From Prunus persica (taxonomy: Eukaryota > Streptophyta > Magnoliopsida > Rosales > Rosaceae), in assembly GCF_000346465.2 (NCBI RefSeq), contig NC_034012.1, positions 6,041,747-6,105,746 of the forward strand: 64,000 nucleotides of DNA, written 5' to 3'. Both the position numbers and the translations under genes were made by a program. Positions 10,472-23,330 of the stretch are shown piece by piece. The notes under the pieces were generated by a model. That model saw only the letters and a list, made by a program, of their open reading frames with translations, made no database searches and had not been told where the DNA came from. The number at the start of each line of letters is the position of its first letter. The stretch's first letter is position 1.

Positions 10472-10560
10472 AGAGGTTGGAAGCAAAATACCTTGAAGGA
10501 TTGCTGCTTTACCTCTGCTTTCTCAAGTTTGGAATGCTGAATGAACTTGAGCAACACTCT
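9948..10560 (-). repeat. Three tandem copies of a leader / exon-1 / intron-start module
   Basis: The same block occurs at about 9948-10035, 10210-10310 and 10418-10545. Read on the minus strand it is a leader piece with AAAGCAG, a short exon-1 sequence, the donor GTATTTTGCTT, a (CT)n microsatellite and CATATTTTCACAGACCATAT. Copies 1 and 2 keep ATG (ATGCCTCTAG at 10007-10016, ATGCCTTTAG at 10277-10286). Copy 3 has ATC in its place but retains the donor and the fuller leader. (TA)n runs lie between copies 1 and 2. The CTACAATAAACAAAG...CTGTGATCAGA sequence at the exon 2 acceptor (9226-9252) also recurs at 10326-10350, so the unit was duplicated as a larger piece. Confidence 0.75.
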
Positions 10561-10561
10561 C

Positions 10562-10576
10562 TGTATTTATATAAAC
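10562..10576 (-). promoter_or_regulatory. Candidate TATA box for the 82-aa gene cluster
   Basis: The minus strand reads TTTATATAAATACAGAGAG, with a good TATA element about 30-40 bp upstream of the leader GTTGCTCAAGTTCATTCAGC. That leader also precedes the PMP3-type remnant at 28.39 kb, where ATCTAAATATAGAGAG occupies the same place. No other core element is proposed. Confidence 0.45.
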
Positions 10577-13100
10577 ATAGCAGTAGAAAACTACAGATAC
10601 ATGGGGGTATTAGGTTAGCTGACTTCATTTGCAGCTGGCAACCAAGCTTTCCCTGAAGAGCAAAAAAAATCAACCTTCCAAATCCAAATGTAACAAGGCC
10701 AGAGCACATGGAGGGTTATATATGTAACTTCCGCGAGAGAGCCACAAAAGGGTTGCTGCAAGTGACTGCTAGCCTATGTCTACGTATACTACTTACGATA
10801 AACAGAAGAAATGAATTTCGCAGGTACAACTCTGTCTTTCTCTTTCTCTCTTTCTCTCTTTCCCTCTTTCCCTATCACACTGTAGAAACCGACATCGTAG
10901 TAGGCAGAAGAGATGTAGTTATACATACCCACCATTTTAAAACCGTAGCAGATTACATATATTCTCATGGAGGCTCAAAATGTGACCGTTGGATGAGTGC
11001 TATAAATACCCACCAATTATATTCCTGGCCAAATTTTGATAAGGAAAAAAACAAGAGAGGTAAATTAAGCAAATCAATACATATATGCATTGCCTGGTTT
11101 TGATGAGAGTAATTATATGTAGTTTATGTTAATTAGTGCAACAAATTACTAAAGATTTCATGAAAATTTAATTAGAAAATTTGGCATAAGTCCAATTCTT
11201 AAGGGAGGTTTTGAGTGCAATCCACGTAGACGTTGTTGTTGATCCAAGTCCTTTAACTTTTGTGTCACATAAAATTACATATCTTTTTTTATTTATCTAT
11301 GTTTATATTATATTATATTTATTTATTTATTATTTTGTTGTTCTAATTATGCCCCTAAAACATAAATAAGGTAAATTATGGATTTGTAGGACATTAAATA
11401 TCATATTTGTTTTGAATTTAATTGCAAATCTATTTATTGAATTTTGAAATTTTGCCAAGGTATACCGACCTCAAAATTTATAATAAGAGTTCCTGAAAAT
11501 TTCATACCTTAACAATAGGTAAGGTCAGGGCCGACCTTCGGGGTGGCGGGAAGGGCCATGGCCATGGGCCTCCAATTAAGGGGCCCTAAATTTTCACATA
11601 TATATATATATATATCAGAGAGCTTCCATTGAGGGATCCCTCAAATAAGCTTATTTGAGGGACACCCCTTATAGACCCCACTCCGGATTGTATCCAACTT
11701 TAAAACAAAAAAGAAACTAGCCCCTTGTCAATTGGTTTCTCTTTTTTATTTTTTATTTTATTTTTAGAATTAAAAAAGGATAATATGAGTATATTCCATA
11801 AAAATATGACCTATTATCTGATTTTGTTTTTATTTTTATTTTTATTTTTACAATTAAGAAAAGATAACATGGAGACTTTGGAAAAACCCAAAGAGAGAGA
11901 AATTTCTTAAAAGAAGTCAAAATGGACAAAATTGCCCATATTTTTTTTTTGGATTTCCTAAGGAATCCTTTACATTTACATGTCTTTAATTTGAAAGTTG
12001 AGAGTCAAAAGTGAAAGTTTTTTTGTGACTAAAACTTAAATTTACTAAGATAGAATATGGGCCGTTTTCTCTAAATTTAACCCAGGTGGCAATATGTGAG
12101 TTTCTTTATCTAAATTTTATGACACAAGGACAAAAAAGGAATTTCATGTATAAAATATTAATAAATACATAACAGGTGGCTAATTTTGATTTTTTTTTTC
12201 TTCTCCAGATTGGATTAATCAAGGTATCTTTATAATATTGATAGTAGAATTGGGTAATATTTATAAAAATATCCGAAAGAAAATGAATTTCGGCCACCAT
12301 ATATCCGTCTTGTTCCTTTCCCCACTATCATTTCCCACCATTTATCGGATGTGCTCTCACTCTGCAACTCGAATTTAAATATCTTTTTTCGTAGTTTAAA
12401 TTAGATTGAAGTATGGTATCATATGAATAAAATAATAATAAAGCCCTTTTGAAAATAATTTATATTTTTTTCCAAGAAATTTGGTTTATTTGTGTTACTC
12501 CAGCTTTTGGCCCAATTTTTCAACTGCATTTTATGTGCCTCAATTCAACTTGCCAAAGAAAAGAATATTATTTAAATCGAAAACCATTTAACAACACTTA
12601 CTTGAAACATTGAGCTCGTCTACTTCATTTTATCACATAAAGATGTTCCAATGATTTTTGGAAACTTAATTACATTGGTAGCATGGGTAATGCAAACCTC
12701 AAACCTGTTTTCATTTCTCAAGTGCCGAGCCCGTTTGATAATCATTTCATTTTTCATTTTTTTACTATAATTTAGAGGCAAATGAGAATACGAATGGAGT
12801 GAAGATGAGATATGAGAAGAGGATGTAGTAACAAAAGTGAAAATTTTCAAATAGATTTCAGTTTTCTAGTTTTTGTTTTCAATTTTGTTACTCTTCCCTC
12901 ACATCATCCCTTCTTATCTTCCCTCTTAATCTCATCTCCACTGTCATCTAATTTCTACTTCACCTAGAAACAAAAATAACAGCTAAACTATTTTGTAAGA
13001 CCACGGTATTTTCAGCAAGCCCCCATTTATTTCATCAACTGCAAACAAGAAAAAAAAAATCAAAAAGAAAGAAAACTAACGCCACAACAGCTTTGTAATT
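10577..13100. other. Spacer between the small-gene cluster and RHD3
   Basis: 11040-11170 is an inverted copy of 27335-27470 (listed with that region). 11620-11665 holds a small palindrome, TCCCTCAAATAAGCTTATTTGAGGGA, part of which recurs at 35672-35692. 12727-12985 is a diverged relative of the MITE at 40.69-41.01 kb (TTTGATAA.CATTTCATTTTTCATTTTTTT; AGTAACAAAAGTGAAAA; CTCATCTCCACT) without an intact right terminus. No gene is supported. Confidence 0.5.
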
Positions 13101-16100
13101 CTAATCTGATACACACGGTACAAACACATTTACATCAACTTCTTGAACGTTTGTAGGTCGCCTTTGTCTCAAGGGAGGGCTTGAGTATTCGACGCCACCA
13201 TCCGATGACGACATATTAGATGACACAGTTGACTCAGGAATTGAGCTTGATATTGTGTTTGGCAGAGGGGTTTCATTTCTATGACTCTGGGAAGCAACAG
13301 AAATTGGCCGCCTGGGTGCTTCAGGTGCTGGATTACCCTGAGATTTTTCTGCAAGTTTTCTTAGAAGATCCATAACAGTTGGAAGAAACCTCGATACGAT
13401 AGTTAGTATTCCTGACAGCTGCTAGCACCAAACAAAAGAAACTAAAATTCGAACCCTGATTAAAATAAGGAAAATTCCAGTAAAACTCAATTTTATACTC
13501 ACGATGCCATGTTGGAACACTCGCCCAATGTCCATCTGTACCCATAAGGCCCTTGAAATTAAATATGCAACAAATAGAACCATGAGGTAGAGAGGGTTCC
13601 TGTTTTATTTGAAGGGAAAAGCCACGTGATTAACAGATGGGACAGACTTTAGGGACATCCAAACAATTAACAAATGTGGAGAACCTAGTACTCTTAATAA
13701 ACTTACGTTATAAGGAGTTTAATTTCGTTATAACCAAGAACAATCATCGCCAAAATAGCCCATAGAGGAGGCCACCAGTTGTTACTCTGCTTGTGAGCCT
13801 CCTGAAAATACAAAAACAAACAGCAGCAAAAATAAAATTGCACGATTAGATTGAGCAAGCCTAAGCCGTTAAAAAGTCAAGATTAGGATTTCCATATGTT
13901 CTGGAACTTCACATATAAAATGTTTTGAATTAGGATAAATAAGAACAAAGAAATGTCATCTGAAGACGATGCACATATCCTAATTCCAAGTTCCTACTAC
14001 TAGTTGCCCATCACTTTAGCAAGAGCATACTCCAATTATCCAGATCTTCCTAATTCAAAATTTTGCAGAACATTTCATGAAAAACAAAATCCATTTATTC
14101 TTCATGCAACACCGTTTAAATCATAATTAGAACAATTAAACTACTGAAGTTAGAGTTAAGATAAAAGAAACTAAAAATATACCTGGGCTGAAATAGCTTG
14201 AGTGACACTATACTCAGTCTCTGCCTTGAACTGTCTCCACAACGACTTGCACTGTACTGGAGTAATTAAAGTATCCTTTGATGAAACCTGGTTCAAAGTA
14301 AACCTTAAATAAGAAACCAGTTTGATCATACAAACATTATACTGATAAACCAAAACACATTAAATGGTGTACCTCTTCCCAAGTGCTTGAGGCAAGAGGA
14401 TACGTAGAAGCTGCTACTCTCCTATCTTGCGAAGATGAAACAGTAACAGTTCCATCCATCAAAGAAGAAAAGAGAAGTTTTTCAATATTATCTGGCTTCG
14501 ACTCCATGCGGATGGCAGCCATGACCGACAAAAGCTTTAGAGACTGCAAGAAAGAGATCATAAAATACAATAATATCACTTTAACACAAATAGACAGATA
14601 AACTATACTTCCATAAAAGTTCCCAATGATTACCGCGGAGCGGGCATCCTTGGTAATACTTCTAATGTCTTCTTTCTCAGTCCAAACCCTAGGCATTGAA
14701 TCACTGTCATAATTGAAGACTGTCGAGAACCTGAGAAATGTTAACAAAGGTGATAAGCAACCAATCTGACAATGAAAAAAGGAGAAAATTTGTTGATTAG
14801 TTCTCTACCGATCCTTCATGTGGATCATAATGTTTCCAGCCTCTTCTCGTGCTTTTTTCTCAACCACATTTCTTGCATAATCCCTTAAATTTTGAGTCAT
14901 TTTGGTAGATGTATCTTTGTCCAACTCAAAACCAGCAACTGCAGCTGAGAACTCCAATACTGCAACTTCAGTGTCATGATTAAGAAGTTTTCTCATTGAA
15001 GTCCAAGTGTCTTTTCCACCAGTTTCAAGTAGTGCCTCTACAGGTCCAGTTAAAGATGCAGAAAGTTGTTTCTGCAAAATTAAAGGGTATTTGCTTTGAG
15101 TATTTTGAATAACAAATAATATGAGCATAACTTTAACGGTATCATCCGGCGTATAACCAAGAATTTACTCCATCATCAGAAAACTACCTCATAATTGATT
15201 TTCAGTTTTGACAACTTTGCACTACGAACGGATGATGCATGAGCATCTATATCACGTTTAAGTTTTTCCCTGACTCTCGAACCATCCCAATCAGCTTGTT
15301 GTATGGCAGTATCTGAAAAAGCATAAAAGATAAGTAATAACAAAGATTTTTTTGGTTGACAAGCATGTTAATTACCTGCACATCCTTTGTCAAACTCAAG
15401 CATGGAAGACTGACTAGAGGTACGAACAGATGAAGCAAATTCTCCTCCTTTGTTTAACGATTGCTCCAGCCTCACTTTAAAATCTTCAAGTGCTTTAGAA
15501 CGCAGGTGTCCCAGCATGGTCGTGTATGCAGGGTAAACAAACTGGAAAATTCATAGGAAAACAAGATTTAAGCTAAAATAAGCACGATAATTGGAATCAG
15601 TGGCTGCTATGAATTCTCAAAATTGACAATATGAAATCCATCCTGCACATTAATTAGTCTGGGTTTGAAGAGAATCTGAACTATAAAGATCAGGCAATGT
15701 TACTGTTTGAGTATTAATAACAAGCAAGCTCTATAGTCACTTTAAACTTCTCGTATGTAATTAGATGGAGTCAAGCTTCAGTAATGATGTTTGGCAGCTT
15801 ATTTTAAACATAATTATTTGACAGGACTACCAGAAGGAGAAAATTTATGTTGCCAACGCACTTCATTATCATGCCCTTCATTTTGAGATTAGGGTCAACA
15901 GTAATGTGGTATTCAAATTAATTTGGAGGCTTCGAAAAATGAAAAAAAACACTACTAATCACGACTTCCCTATTTTCCAAGAATTGTCTAAGAAACTGAA
16001 AACCTAACTAAAATCTCTGTTAAATTAGAGAGACAGAGAGTAGCCATACATCCAATGCTTTTGACTCCAACAATTGTCGTTTTGAGTTCCTTACACCTTC

Positions 16101-19100
16101 ATCAAAGTAGACGGCCTCCATGTCATATCTGTCATTCATAAGCAAGATCAAGACAGAAATAAAGCCAGTACTAAAAACAGTACAAGCCATACAACACCAA
16201 CAATTAAACTTCCTATGCATAGTAAAAACACAAAATAAGCACACATATACACGTTAAGAATCCCTCAACACTGAGATGCTACTCGCTAGTTTTAGTAGTC
16301 AAGCCAAAACCAGTGGACAGAGTAACGTGTGAAAAATGCATCCAAATTTTTTTTGAATAGGTGATCAGTCCAATGACAACATAAAACTACTGCAAATATA
16401 AGGTAATAGCAGGTACTCAGGCTCAAATAGCATCTCATTGATATTTACAGCATAAAATGGAGAAACACTATACTACCTAAAATTACACAGACAAAAAGAA
16501 TTATTCTCTGAAAAGCAGTATGGCTACAGTGGTTGCTTTGTTATTATAGTGTGAAATAACCAACAGATTAATGTCTGGCCTATCAAATATTGAGAACTTT
16601 ACATCATACTCATAGCATTTGGTTGCTTCCTTGCAAGCAGTTGAGGGATAAAAAAAAATTTACTTATTGTCGTGCCATAAGTACTATCACCTAGGAGAAG
16701 GTTTATCTTTTTCAACGAACTTTAGGAGAAGTTTTATTTTTTGACAAAATTAACTTTCAGCTGGTGGAAATACAGAAGATGGAGCTCTTAAATAAGGCAC
16801 ATAAGCTTGGTTCTTCAGAACAAACAATCTAATATATACAGTCGGGAGTCAGTGTTGCAAGTCCAGCAATATAAACAGCCTGGCAGACTACTTTGTAGAG
16901 AGAGAAGGGGGATGACTGAAAACAAGCAAATATAATCAGATCACGTGAAGCTACTACAACCAGAGAAAATGATCTTAAGCATCTAACAGTGTATGTACTT
17001 CCTCATATCTTTCTCCACCAAAATATATTCAATTTTAACACATGTTTTTGAATAATAAGAAAATTTTAAATTAAGAGAGTAAAGGTAACAACACTTAAAT
17101 GGTATTAGGTTTTGCCAAGTCTCTATTTTTTTCCAATGAAACAAATGAAGAACAATGCCTTGTAAGTTAGAAACGAAATGGGTGCAGGGTATAAATGCTG
17201 TCTAAATGGAAAAGAAAGGAAACATAGTGTTTCTTCTCCTAGTTAGATGTTCCACCAAATCCCTCTCCTTTCATCATTGAATTAAAAGAAAATCACAAAC
17301 ATAGACAGTTGCAACCCCTTGTTCACCTTGGAATTTTAAACTAACATATTTAAACAAGAGTGAAACTTACTCAGAAAGATAGGTGCCTAGGATGGAGCTG
17401 AGCCTTATACCAAAACCTTGTACGGGACCAATTTGGACAGCTTCTTTCAATGCCAACCAATCCTAAATCATATTCATCCAATGAATGACCAATAAAACCT
17501 TATAGATCATATTAGAAGGCTAAGCTCTCAAAAATGGAGATAAATGAGTACATACCTCATCATAGACTAACTGATTAGATTTCTGGTTGGCAATCTCTTC
17601 ACACCGAACAGTAGCAACCATAACCTAATTTAATCATTTACAGTATTATGCACATGTCATAGGCATATGAGAAGTGAAGACCACAAATAATTTTCTAATG
17701 GGAAGAAAAGAAACTAAGAAACCTTGTGAGCGGGAAGATCCAGGTCCTTGTTCTCTTTGATTACTTTCCAAATCTGTTGTGCACTAAAGGAAAATCCTGT
17801 GGCAGGGACAACACCCCGTCTATCACCAGCAAGCCCTCCTGGAGAAATAGAATGGAAAAAGCGCTGCCTCAGTTGAGCAACCTGCATGATACAGGCCATA
17901 ACCAGTAAGTATCACAGTAAATTTACAATGAACTAATTTACTTAGGAACATAAGAAATGTTTCCCCTGACGTGAAGGAATTCAAAGGATTATGTTTCCCC
18001 TGATATGAAGGACATCAAGCAATTCTTCATATTTATAAATATACATATTCAACCAATAAGTAGATGATACAACATGCCCCAGAAATCGGAAACCAAAAAA
18101 AGAGAAATATAATGGCCAATATGATTTTGGACATAATGAATTGCTCCTGATAGTAGAGGGGTTACCTCCTCCTTAAACTTCTCCTCCTTCTCTTCATAAC
18201 TGGACAAAGCAACTACTTCTACCTTCACGTCAAAGAATGTAGTAATCAGCAACAATAAGCTTTGACTAATGACGACATTAAATAGAACACAAGGCTGTCT
18301 GAGAGTAGAGAAGGATATAAGAGATCTCACACTAAAGAAATCACTGAAGGGGGTACTTTTATGGGCTTGGGGCTTCGGAACTCCATCCCATATCTGCAGA
18401 ATTTAAAATATCTGAGAGATACAAAGAAAACAACTGAGGTATAAAAACAACATAACGTTGAAGAGAAAATTACCTTCTGTATATCTTCCCTCAAAACCGG
18501 CTCCAGATATTCAAACGGGGTCTAAACAAACAGCCACAAACAAGAAAATTTTAATATGGAACAAGAAAATATTTCACGAGGGCAACATAATTGAATAGAT
18601 CCTGTTAATAAGCTGAAAAAGTAAGCCCAGACCTTTGTTTTATCACGTATAACAAACAGTAATGTCGTTTTACGGGGGCTGAATAAGCGCATCATGACCT
18701 ATATACATTCAAACCCAGAATTTCATTAACCGACATTAAATGCTGAATAGACAGTAGAGATATAGACATGGTTCAAGGGTACCTGAAAAACTGTTTTCAG
18801 TAAAGGTTTGTTTGCAGCTTGCTCGCGACCTATATCATGACACCACCTATATATTATCCAATCTCCAATTAATTTTAAATTACATGTATATGTGCAATCA
18901 AAAAATATGTATTGACATGAGTTTCCAGATAAGAAGTCATGTAGACAGTATATGGTTGTCACTATGAGCCTACGTATATACTGTTATCTTCAAATGTCAA
19001 ACAACTTCAGGACTCTGAATTAAAAGTTCCTAATGTGAATAGCCCCTGTTTTCATGAAGGGCAAAGTCCTAATTAAACACTCACTGAGAATGAAGTGATA

Positions 19101-20100
19101 TCAGAAGCTTCTTTCCTAGGAATATAGATGTTGAAAACCAATTTGAAAATAACTTTGTCTTGCTAAAACAAACTGACACGAGATACCAATGCATGTGACA
19201 ATCTTAAATAGACACGTCTGCTCATTTGACATAACACTTACCAGAACAAGTTACAACCCACTAACAAATTGGAGGTAACCACTACATATATGCCCATCAA
19301 CTATGCAAAGTAATGTACGTTATCAGCCAGGTAGTTCCAAGATAAACTAAAAAACAAGCTTACATATTTATCAGCACAATGTCTGAAACTGCCAGGGCAA
19401 ATAGGGCGCTTTGCTTCTCGAATGTAGTATCATCCTGGAAAATAACAGAATTTCTGAGGAAGCATGAAGGGCGATTTAATCTGAGAACAACTACATTTTA
19501 CATAGAGAAGTTATGAAAAGTTTAAAATGTGAATAGAACTAGGCATTAATAGCTCTGATTATATCCCTCCCAAAAAAAGAACAAATGGGGTTTTAACAGA
19601 AAGCTGATTACCTCGCCTCTCTCCCTACCATCGGTACCCTCCAAATCCATGGCAATCGTGCAAGGCTCAATGCCAACACACTTGGCTATCCAAATACCCT
19701 TAGTTGTTTGGCTCCTGAAGTAAATACATACACATATACATTTGGCATCTATTCTAAAGCAAATTGAGTATATTACCAACTGAAAACCTCAGAAACTAAC
19801 CTTCCACTGTATGCATCCATCTCTCTAAACTTAGTGTGGAACAGATGGTTCAATAAAGTGCTCTTCCCTGTGATTTCATAGGCAATTAATTACCCCAATG
19901 TTGCTCAAGCTCAATCAATTAAATTAAATAAAGTAAAAAAGCTTTTTTTTACCGCTGCTCTGAGGACCCATGATGGCAACAACAGCATAGGAGAGTCCAC
20001 ACTCAGCAAGCTTCACTTCCTTGACGAACCTGTCGAGCCCAGAAGAGTTAAACTCACCATCTCCATAGATGAGTTGTGTGGCGCAGCAATCTTCCTCCAT
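13101..20100 (-). CDS. RHD3: ROOT HAIR DEFECTIVE 3 (RHD3/SEY1/atlastin-type dynamin-like GTPase), 840 aa, 22 exons
   Basis: ER-membrane GTPase that fuses ER tubules (known for the family). Exons, in order: 20100-19953, 19867-19801, 19714-19612, 19434-19364, 18846-18783, 18698-18633, 18521-18474, 18393-18331, 18222-18166, 17881-17723, 17624-17556, 17462-17371, 16128-16050, 15541-15376, 15312-15188, 15071-14809, 14730-14634, 14543-14373, 14287-14183, 13801-13707, 13599-13503, 13418-13101. All are GT..AG, sum to 2523 nt and stay in frame. Visible motifs are the P-loop GPQSSGKS (about 45-52, split by intron 1), [13 protein letters not shown] (from about 95), RDKTK (about 169-173), a long helical middle domain, a paired hydrophobic hairpin (about 678-725) and a Ser/Pro-rich cytosolic tail. 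Length matches plant RHD3. The start [18 protein letters not shown] aligns with the family N-terminus. It appears fully intact. An exon 2 copy lies at 30.27 kb. Confidence 0.95.
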
Positions 20101-20439
20101 GAATACAATACTCTCAAAATCTCCAACTCTTAGAGCCCAAACCCAGCCTTCAAGGCTCCAACTTTCAAGTGCCGACTTATATATACTTGGAGACCTTAGT
20201 AGGGTTATAGTAGGAAATACATAAACTCTTTTATTACACAAGATACGTACTAAAAGATAAAGAAATAAAATCCTAATAAAATAGAAAATAAATCTCCTAA
20301 TAGAATTAGGATCTCGAGTCTCTTCTTCTTTTTATTTCTTTTTTTCCTTTTTCTTTTTTCTGGTTTCAAGAAAATTGGCGATGTGTCATTGAATTCATTT
20401 TGTATTATCGCTGGTGGCAGAATTGGATTCGCCACCTAA

Positions 20440-20442
20440 CTC

Positions 20443-20495
<53 letters not shown>
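20440..20495. repeat. (CT)n microsatellite upstream of RHD3
   Basis: About 26 CT units on the plus strand, some 340 bp upstream of the RHD3 ATG. Read in the gene's direction it is a GA tract in the promoter or leader. It is the longest CT/GA tract in the window. Confidence 0.85.
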
Positions 20496-20496
<1 letters not shown>

Positions 20497-22140
20497 AATG
20501 AAAACTTCGTGTTTATCGGTCACTTGTCAAATAAATTTACTTCGGTGACTTTTACGCCATATAATTTATATTATTTGTTCAAAAAATATAATTACATATT
20601 TTCACATTATTTTTGTTCATCAAAAATATAATTTATATTATTTTTTCAAAAAATAATAATTACTTTTGTGAAAAGGTACTGTATGCATGATTAAAAGAAT
20701 TTAATAAATAAAGGTTTTGACATGCTAATATTAATGTAGCTATATTTTCTATTCTATGTTACCTAATTTAATATGTCAAGTCTGCTTAAGAAAATATGGG
20801 AAAAAATAAATTTGAATTTTAAAATTCAAAGTATACGTGACTAAAAAGGAAAAAAAAATTTAAAGGCACGTTTGGTATCCTATCCAAGTAAGGAATTCAG
20901 AAATTATGATTTTTCTTAAAAACAAGGAGTTCTCTAATTCATTTTTAAAGATCCAAAAAGTTGTTTGGTATTGAACTTGAAAACTATTTTTGAATCTCTA
21001 AAATTTGAAAACTTGTTTGGTTGAATTCTTGAAAAACAATATATATAATTAATATATTTTAATAAACATTGTTAAATTTATTTTAACATCCATATTTTAG
21101 TACCATATATGATGACGAAGAAGACACATAAGAGAAGACACCTAAAAATGAGCAATAAATCAAGAGGTACTGTGTGGTTCCAAATATTTCTTAGTAAGCA
21201 AGAGAAAGAGAGCATATCCACAAGATTTTCATGCATAATCATTGAACCTATTTAAAAGTTTTCACAACTCCAATCCAATCCTCCATTAATTATAAACCAC
21301 AAGTTGAAAACCAAGATAAAGGGGTGTATTCAATTAAGATTATAATAGATTATAATTACAAGATTACAATGTAATGGATTTCAGAAGGATTTGTATTTAC
21401 AAGATTTTAATAGATTGAAATTACATGGTTTTATTTATGATTTTAATAGATGCAATTTCACTTACAATTCGTTTGGATGAGGAAATTTAAAAGTACAAAG
21501 AATTTCATAAATAACGAAATTTAAAATGATAGAAATTAATGTTCCAGAATTTGTAAAGTTTCTTGTTTGGGTGACTAATTTAAAACACGGAATTTAACCT
21601 TTATTTGTAAAGTTATCTTTTTTTTAAAAACTCAATCTCTCTTGGAATTTTAGAAATGATGACTTTTAAATAGAATTTAAACTTGGGATTTATGATCTCC
21701 AAATTCCATGTTTTTTTCCACACAGAATTTCTAAATTTCTAGTTTTTTAATCCAAACACCGGAATTGGTTCATGTCAATTTAGAAATTATAAGTTTTGTC
21801 AAAATTTCAAGTTTATTTCCCTCGTCCAAACGCACCATTAGGATTTTTTTGCTGCTTGTGGCATAATCTCATATTTGGTTTGCTTGTAGCTTTTTGGGCA
21901 ACTGATACTTTCGGATCTGTACTCCTCCTTTATACTTCACCCTCATCTTTTCTCATATTTTTCCTTTTTCTCTCTTTCTTCCTCGTTTTCTATTTTCTTT
22001 TCTTTCCTTTTTCCTTCTCTTCTTCTTCCGTCATTTGTGTTTTTTTTTTCCTTATTTGGCTTTGGTCAATTATTGACGTGCCCTTCACTGAAGGTAATGT
22101 GTTATACATATAGTGGCTGATTCTTCTTTCAATATTGTCA
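20496..22140. mobile_element. AT-rich spacer with MITE-like foldback units
   Basis: 21465-21838 is bounded by TTCGTTTGGATGAGGAAATTT and, as reverse complement of the right end, GCGTTTGGACGAGGGAAAT, an inverted repeat typical of hAT-type MITEs. 21325-21455 begins GGGTGTATTCAATTAAGATT and contains repeated GATTTTAATAGAT blocks, suggesting another small element. 20875-21010 (CACGTTTGGTATCC) looks like a further partial terminus. Target duplications are not clear. 21940-22060 is a pyrimidine-rich low-complexity stretch. No gene is supported. Confidence 0.5.
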
Positions 22141-22149
22141 TCTCTGCTA

Positions 22150-22345
22150 ACTCTCTGACTCTCTCTCCTCCCTTGGCTTTCTTCTCCATCCATCAATTTC
22201 TCTATGGCCTCCTTCACCCTTTCCTTTCTCACCACCACCATGATCTTCTCATCGTCTATCCACTTCACTTGAAATTCCACACAAACTCTCACTGCAATAT
22301 TTAGAATATGTTCAACAAGTTTTTCATTCATAACTTGGAGGTCTG
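22150..22345 (-). pseudogene. UDP-glycosyltransferase C-terminal fragment (UGT73-like)
   Basis: The minus strand reads VMNEKLVEHILNIAVRVCVE, then KWIDDEKIMVVVRKERVKEA and IEKLMDGEESQGRRE. This follows the family-1 plant UGT region after the PSPG box (NEKLV..VL.IGV.VGVE...VKRE.V..A...LM.GEE...RR). The PSPG box itself and the N-terminal acceptor domain are missing. The frame continues only into low-complexity sequence after the RRES segment. It is a short relic, probably from a family related to UGT73. Confidence 0.6.
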
Positions 22346-22738
22346 AACAGCTAGATGCCCAATTTTGTGGGTCTTTGTCCTTCAAAACAATGACTCCCAT
22401 GCCCCCTAAGGAGTTAGTTTGCTGGGCTAGGTGATTTGACGTGTTTCCAATCTAAAGACATACATTTGTTTTTATGCCTAGTCTGGTGTAGGTTTTTTTT
22501 TTTCTGTTATCTGCTCTGGTGTGTTGGTGGTTCTTTTCATTAGTTCTTGTTGAGGGCAGTGCGTGGGTTATAAGAATCAGGCATGTAAGCGTGAGGTTTG
22601 TTATGAGATTTGGTATTTATATACCCACTTAAAAGTCTCACACCATACACCACTTAATGAAATACTTTAAAATCGATAAATTTTTGTATACTTTAGTAGG
22701 CTATTGAGCTCACACTATTCTTCATGGATCCGACATCT

Positions 22739-23330
22739 TCAAGAACAGCTTCCTCCAATCCAAATAGTAAACTTATCCAAAGCTTTCACATGAGCATCAT
22801 TCACTCCCTCCATGGCCTCTAATAATATTTCCATACAATCCTCAATGGTGCTCAATTCTCTATATGGAGAGGATACTTCCTTCTCACTCTTATGCTCAAG
22901 CCTTGCCAATGAAACTTCAGTCTTGGCATTAGAAAATGCACACACATTGAAGGATGCCAAAACAATACAAGTTATACAAGAAGATGCATACCTTGAGATA
23001 TGATGCCCAAACTTCTCCAATGCTTGAACAGTGTTCATGTTTGGATCCCAACTCATCCCTGTATGAGAAATGAGCTTTCCAAACTCACGGTGAATCTTGT
23101 GCAATCAGTTATTTTTCTGTTTCAATTTGTCACGATTGTATCTCTTCCTAAACTTGTCAAACAACTTCTTTTCTATTCCAACCCACTCATTCTTATCTAA
23201 AGTATTGGTTTGCAAGCCCTTTTTTTTTTTTTTTGCCTCTTCATATAATAGATGAATAAAATGGTCTTCGATAGGCTTTGGTCAATTAGCTTTATCATCA
23301 AGCTCATTTTCAAGGTCCTTGTTTGACATC
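22739..23330 (-). pseudogene. Myb/SANT-like domain protein remnant (Harbinger-associated / L10-interacting MYB type)
   Basis: Minus-strand pieces in order: a start-like MSNKDLENELDDKAN followed by a stop, an A/T-rich slippage region, KGLQTNTLDKNEWVGIEKKL, then RDKLKQKNN, a TGA stop, HREFGKLISHTGMSWDPNMN, TVQALEKFGHHI, and finally a helical segment EDCMEILLEAMEGVNDAHVK. This is the arrangement of plant Myb/SANT-like proteins (KGLRT..F.K.EW, L..LI..TG.GWDP..NTV.AS...W, ending VND.H..KAL.KF), many of which derive from PIF/Harbinger transposons. Two nonsense codons and loss of the tryptophan after TV.AS make this a pseudogene. No transposase or TIR was found nearby. Confidence 0.65.
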
